Origin: Tetranychus cinnabarinus
Lineage: Eukaryota; Arthropoda; Arachnida; Trombidiformes; Tetranychidae
DNA length: 64,000 nt
Direction of reading: 5' to 3'
Assembly: GCA_022266195.1 (NCBI GenBank)
Contig: WHVY01000004.1
Coordinates: forward strand, 2,001,501 to 2,065,500
In this document: positions 60,101 through 64,000 of the stretch, in pieces
How positions within the stretch are numbered: position 1 is the first letter of the stretch
How the letters are laid out: each line of letters starts with the position of its first letter
The notes under the pieces: model-generated
What the model was told of the DNA's origin: nothing
The model's input: only the letters and a program-made list of their open reading frames with translations
The model's database searches: none
Translations under genes and position numbers: made by a program

Positions 60101-62258
60101 TTTACAATCATGATTATTTGACCGAACATTAGATTGTACTATGGGCTAAGATATTTTAAAATATTAAATTATTCAAGAAACTACAAACAAAGTTATAACA
60201 TTGGGTTACTTAGGTTGTTAGTTAGTTAAACCAGAAATTGGTTTATCTATCAAGAAATGAGTTGAGGTGAGTTTTCTTTGCTAAATTAGCTGTTACTCGT
60301 GCATGTAAAACCCATTTATCAAGACCCAAATGCGCTAATGAAAAGTTTTCGAATTGAATTGAATTATAAATTAGTAGAGGATTGAATTGGTCAAAGAATG
60401 ATGATTGTAGGTGACACTATTCTCGAAATATCGAGGTTCAAAGTTTTTAGTTCAATGACCAAAATCAAGAGAACTTTCGATAAATTGAAAAAAGTAAGTA
60501 ACCAGCAATGTTTACCACTAATTTTTATGGCCTGGTAATCAGTTCTAGCTCATTCACTTTCACGGCGACCTAAAGCTGTCGGTTTAACTGGAAATCGAAC
60601 TTATCTGTTTTACAGAAATACAAAGATTTACTTCATCTAATGGAGGGCATTTTCTGGTTGTCAGTCAAAATTAATACAAGAGAAATGGTTTCCTTTGAAA
60701 AAATATTCTTCAATAATTGTACAAAAGTCGAACGAAGTTTCAATTTCGAGCTCGATTATCTAACAAACTATCAAACAGAGAAACTTTTGAATCTCAAGAA
60801 TCGATTCAGTTTCTATTTTCCTACAAACCAACAGAGTCTAAATTTAGAAGAAACCAATTTTTACCCGTTTTTGCCCATTTTTAATGTAGTGATTGTATCC
60901 ATTTGTGCATAAATGTAACAATTGTCTTAACTGTGTCTTTTTAGTAGCAATCTTTTCATTAGATTGCATTAGAAATAATTAATTGCTAAAAATTGATTCA
61001 TACCACATTAGCTTGACGAGCTTCTTCGATATAATGGGTTGTAATGATCGCCGTCATTCCTTCTGTTTTAGTCAAGTGAACCAAATGACTCCAAATGCTA
61101 CACAATGTTGATAAGAATGAAAATCAAGTATTATTTAATTTCTTGTGAATATCCAAACTAAAACAGTTTGTCTCATATATTTTAGCACAATCAACTATTG
61201 GAAGATCATAATTTATCAATCGAGTTTTTTGCTTAGAACTTCCTGAAAACATTGTAATCAATAGGAGAAAATATTGATTGCAATATTTTTGACTAGCATG
61301 GAAGAAAATTGATTATGATGGTTAAATTTAAATCCCTCCCATGATTCCTGAATTGCTTACAGTTTAGCTGATTACCTTTCTCTGAGCAATGGATCCACTC
61401 CTACAGTCGGTTCATCAAGAATAAGCAAAGGTGGTTTATGTACCAGAGCAACAGCAAGGGAAACCCTTCTTCTTTGACCACCACTGAATAAATCAACCAT
61501 AAAAATAGATGCAATTAAAAGGGAACCATAAATAATAACTGAAAGGATTGAGATTAGCCTTTGGAAACTGTCAAGTTTTACCTTAAATCGGACACCATTC
61601 TGTCTGGATCAGTTAAATCTAAAAAGGACAAAAGAAACTCAACTCGAGAATGTCGTTCTTCTTTGGGTATTCCAGTCAACTGTCCAAAATAATTGATCGT
61701 CTCTTTGACCGTGAACTGCATATATAAAGCCAATTCCTTAAAAGGTAAAAAACACAGAAACAAACATAACATTAACATCCAATATAAAGATCAACAGAAA
61801 CACAATTCAATCCCATTTTGATCTTTAAACAGATTTCCAATTACCTGTGGCATGTAACCAACACCTTGACCAGGCACCAGACTTTCACGAGTTCCTGGTT
61901 TGTAACCAAATATTTGTATATCACCAGATTGTGGTTTCAATCGGCCTAAAATACATCGAAGCAAAGTGGTTTTGCCACAACCACTTGGACCCAATAAACC
62001 ATAACTAGATGATCAATGGATACAAATTAATAAATGTTGATTTGGTTTCCTTCAAAGATTTTGATTAACTCACATAATTCCTTCAGGAATATGAACATTG
62101 ACATTATTAAGAGCGATCATTGGTTTAACTGAGGTTCCATAATTGTAGGAAACATTTTTCATCTGAACAGCTAATGATGGTGATTTAATTGTTGGCTTTG
62201 GTGATTGTTGAGTTGTTGGTGTTCCCTCCATTACATTGGATAAATTGATTACTTCCAT
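57137..62258 (-). CDS. ABCH-type half ABC transporter
   Basis: Ten exons: 62074-62258, 61845-62004, 61582-61736, 61376-61483, 61004-61097, 58500-58834, 58259-58427, 58015-58201, 57496-57957 and 57137-57435; 717 aa, all phases consistent. The nucleotide-binding domain comes first, the ABCG/ABCH order: Walker A GPSGCGKTT (67-75), Q-loop Gln115, signature LSGGQRRR (166-173), Walker B LLILDEPTVGVDP (186-198) and switch His224 in TTHYIEEARQA. A charged linker leads to an ABC2-type membrane domain with a first segment near 350 and a cluster of about five in the C-terminal 230 residues, including WPLEAMPDFMRDMSYLMPQT. ABCH transporters are typical of arthropods and implicated in cuticular lipid export and water barrier. 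As a half transporter it must dimerise. Intron 5 (58835-61003) is enlarged by a foldback transposon. Confidence 0.93.
58920..60944. mobile_element. Foldback element, copy 2, inside an ABC transporter intron
   Basis: TA dinucleotides flank both ends (58918-58919 and 60945-60946). Terminal sequence CTGAAAAGACACAG pairs with CTGTGTCTTTTTAG. The inverted arms run about 58920-59575 and 60275-60944, roughly 660 bp each, separated by a 700-bp centre that itself holds a diverged copy of the same unit. No intact transposase frame. The TA duplication and short conserved tips suggest mobilisation by a Tc1/mariner-like enzyme. Lies wholly in intron 5 of the transporter. Confidence 0.88.
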
Positions 62259-62706
62259 TTGATTTTAAGTAAAGCTGATTGTAAAGCTAGTTTAATGTTC
62301 GGACACTAAAATTGATCACTAAAACTGTTTACTTTTGTATTTCTTGTAATTGAATATCCGAGACACTGATTGTTGTTGACACTGATTCCGATTAGTGGGC
62401 AATTGTGAGATGATTTCATGATAATCATATTTTCCTTGTAGCAATAATATTAATAGAAAGAGTAACTATTGAAAGTTAGTTTCACTCTTCCTCTCTCTCT
62501 CTTTTAATCAACATAATCAAAATCAACTAGAGTGATCAATCAAATTGATTTGCCAGCATTAATGTGTAAGATGATCCATTAAATTATTGTTAACCACAAT
62601 GACTAATATTACGATTACTTTTACCTTGTTGCATAAAGTAACAATTTAACCGTAATACTTGGTTTCATTGAAAAGTATACAAAATTACAAATTTATTCAA
62701 ACAGTT

Positions 62707-62853
62707 ATGAAGTTGATGTTGTTGATGTTTCTTTGGTCAACCCAAAATTTCTTGGTTAATTTCAAGTGTCAGGCAAATCTTGACAATGAATTAGTTGATT
62801 ATGATTACAATTATGATGGAAAAGATGATGTCATGATGAAACAAGGCAGATAA
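62707..62853 (+). CDS. Possible small secreted peptide, 48 aa
   Basis: An ATG-initiated frame whose first 23 residues look like a signal peptide (MKLMLLMFLWSTQNF) followed by an acidic, Tyr-containing tail (DYDYNYDGKDD). No cysteines or processing sites. It could be a short peptide, a first exon, or chance. Confidence 0.25.
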   Translation: MKLMLLMFLWSTQNFLVNFKCQANLDNELVDYDYNYDGKDDVMMKQGR

Positions 62854-62981
62854 CCATGAGAAATGTACAAATGTTGGGTTGACATTGAAGCAACTGTAAA
62901 TATTAAGAAGAAAAATAAACACAAAGACGATTTGAAAGGCTGACAATTTGGATGGATAAAGATTGATAAATGATGATAAAC

Positions 62982-63109
62982 CTTATTCTCTTCTCTATCT
63001 TCCTCTCCTTTTCATCCCTTTTTAGCTGCTGAGCATCCTCCAAGGCAAAGTATTGATTTTCATCCATCAAGTCCATCAGATGTAATCTAACATCAATTGC
63101 CTGGTAAGC
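62982..63109 (-). CDS. Exon-like ORF of an unidentified gene
   Basis: A 128-bp stretch bounded by a good acceptor (ttcacag) and a possible donor (AAG|gtttat) with balanced, charged, helical coding content (QLKRDEKERKIEKRIR at its end). The amino-acid composition is less AT-driven than random frames nearby. No upstream or downstream exon could be joined with confidence, so this may be one exon of a gene extending to the right or chance. Confidence 0.22.
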
Positions 63110-64000
63110 CTGTGAAGACAAAAGCAACAAAGATATGTTAAAATAGACTTCATCAGACTTTTGAGTGTATAAATATTATTAAACTGTTCAAATAGATGGG
63201 ATGAGGGTGAAGATGAAGATGATGAGGATAATGGTTCACTGCATAAAGGTAAAGGAGGGAAAAACGGTGAGATAAAAGGTTGTGATAGATGATGAAGGCT
63301 GATCTTTCATGTTTTTTTTTACGGGAAAAGGGAAACACAAGAAAATTTATTTTCATTATCAAACCCAATAGTCAATGATGGGTTTCCGGACTAACTGTCC
63401 CTTAAGGTCTTTTAACAGTAATGTTATACCAAATTTGATTAGTTGATTACATTTTATCGATTACTGACAAATTATTCTTAGGCCTTAATATGGCTTGCGC
63501 TCGTCTATGGCTTAGGGTTACATGCATTTTGCATTTGTTAGTTTATCATAATTTGATAAGTTTCTTTATTTAGTTTCAATGGATGGGTTTAAAAATTGAA
63601 CTTCACTGTTTCTTTGAACGCGATTTTCAGTGTTTAAACTATTATATCAACTCTAAATTGTAAAGATGTTTTGCTTTAAATTGTGAGGTTGCAAGGTTTG
63701 ATTTTAACAGCCCTTTGTTATCCCTCTGACAGATTAATTTGATTAATATGTTCACACACTTATTAAACACGCAAACCTCCAACTAAACCTTTTTTTGTAC
63801 GAAAATTCACATCAAGGAATATTGATTCAAGTTAATTTAGAGACAAAAATCAAATTGAAAACCTTGGGAGTTATGGTTAATCAAGAAGCTTTTATAATTT
63901 GTTAATATCCAACTTTAATCCTCTGCTAACAATCATTTTATCGATCGATTAATAGGGTTTCTGGTTTGATCTCTATATTCTGGTTAATCTTCTGGTTCTC

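Larger units (their letters stand above)
62259..64000. other. Right-end region, weak ORFs only
   Basis: Promoter side of the ABC transporter, then about 1.5 kb with two weak candidates (62707-62853 and 62982-63109) and otherwise AT-rich noncoding DNA. A gene continuing past the window edge is possible. Confidence 0.5.

Noticed and set aside
1..64000. CRISPR arrays, operons, rRNA or bacterial-type features
   Set aside because: None seen. Introns, pol III tRNA signals and gene content show nuclear animal DNA.

Overview
This window is nuclear DNA of an animal. Coding genes are split by mostly short GT-AG introns, it is AT-rich, and the gene set is metazoan: pecanex, GlcAT-I, TBK1/IKK-epsilon, ZMYND8 and mitochondrial ribosomal protein L44. 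A half-size ABC transporter of the arthropod-rich ABCH/ABCG-like type, compact genes and an intronless secreted GH30 glycosidase suggest an arthropod, probably a chelicerate such as a spider-mite-like acariform. The species is inferred, not proven.

Layout. 1-5.5 kb: no gene seen. 5.5-7.1 kb (+): class III alcohol dehydrogenase. 7.8-14.6 kb (-): pecanex in six exons. 15.5 kb (+): a small coiled-coil ORF. 16.2-17.9 kb (-): S-adenosylmethionine decarboxylase. 19.1-20.7 kb (-): a secreted Cu/Zn-SOD-like protein that has lost copper ligands. 21.9-22.8 kb (+): an unrecognised four-exon gene. 23.3-24.5 kb (+): queuine tRNA-ribosyltransferase. 25.2-26.5 kb (+): MRPL44. 27.0 kb (+): tRNA-His(GTG). 27.7 kb: a short TA-flanked inverted-repeat element (MITE) beside a possible small secreted peptide gene (-). 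28.4-29.5 kb (-): GlcAT-I. 30.8-32.0 kb (+): GH30 glycosidase. 32.7-35.9 kb (+): TBK1/IKK-epsilon kinase. 37.7-39.4 kb (-): a disordered protein with paired PP1-docking motifs. 41.8-44.5 kb (-): ZMYND8-like chromatin reader.

45.3-54.2 kb is a rearranged block. It holds a LINE with both ORFs open (-), a 274-bp duplicated fragment of the downstream gene, a decayed short/branched-chain acyl-CoA dehydrogenase pseudogene (+), and the parent gene of the fragment, a secreted low-complexity protein (-). 54.2-64 kb holds an ABCH-type transporter (-) and two long inverted-repeat (foldback) elements. One lies downstream of the transporter and the other inside its largest intron.

The genes are mainly unrelated housekeeping genes and form no operon or cluster. 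The signals most worth follow-up are the copper-site-dead secreted SOD-like protein, the intronless GH30 enzyme, the acyl-CoA dehydrogenase pseudogene between direct repeats, the foldback family, and the SILK plus RVxF protein. All exon junctions were read by eye from splice consensus and reading-frame continuity. No alignment or database search was run, and residue numbers are hand counts.
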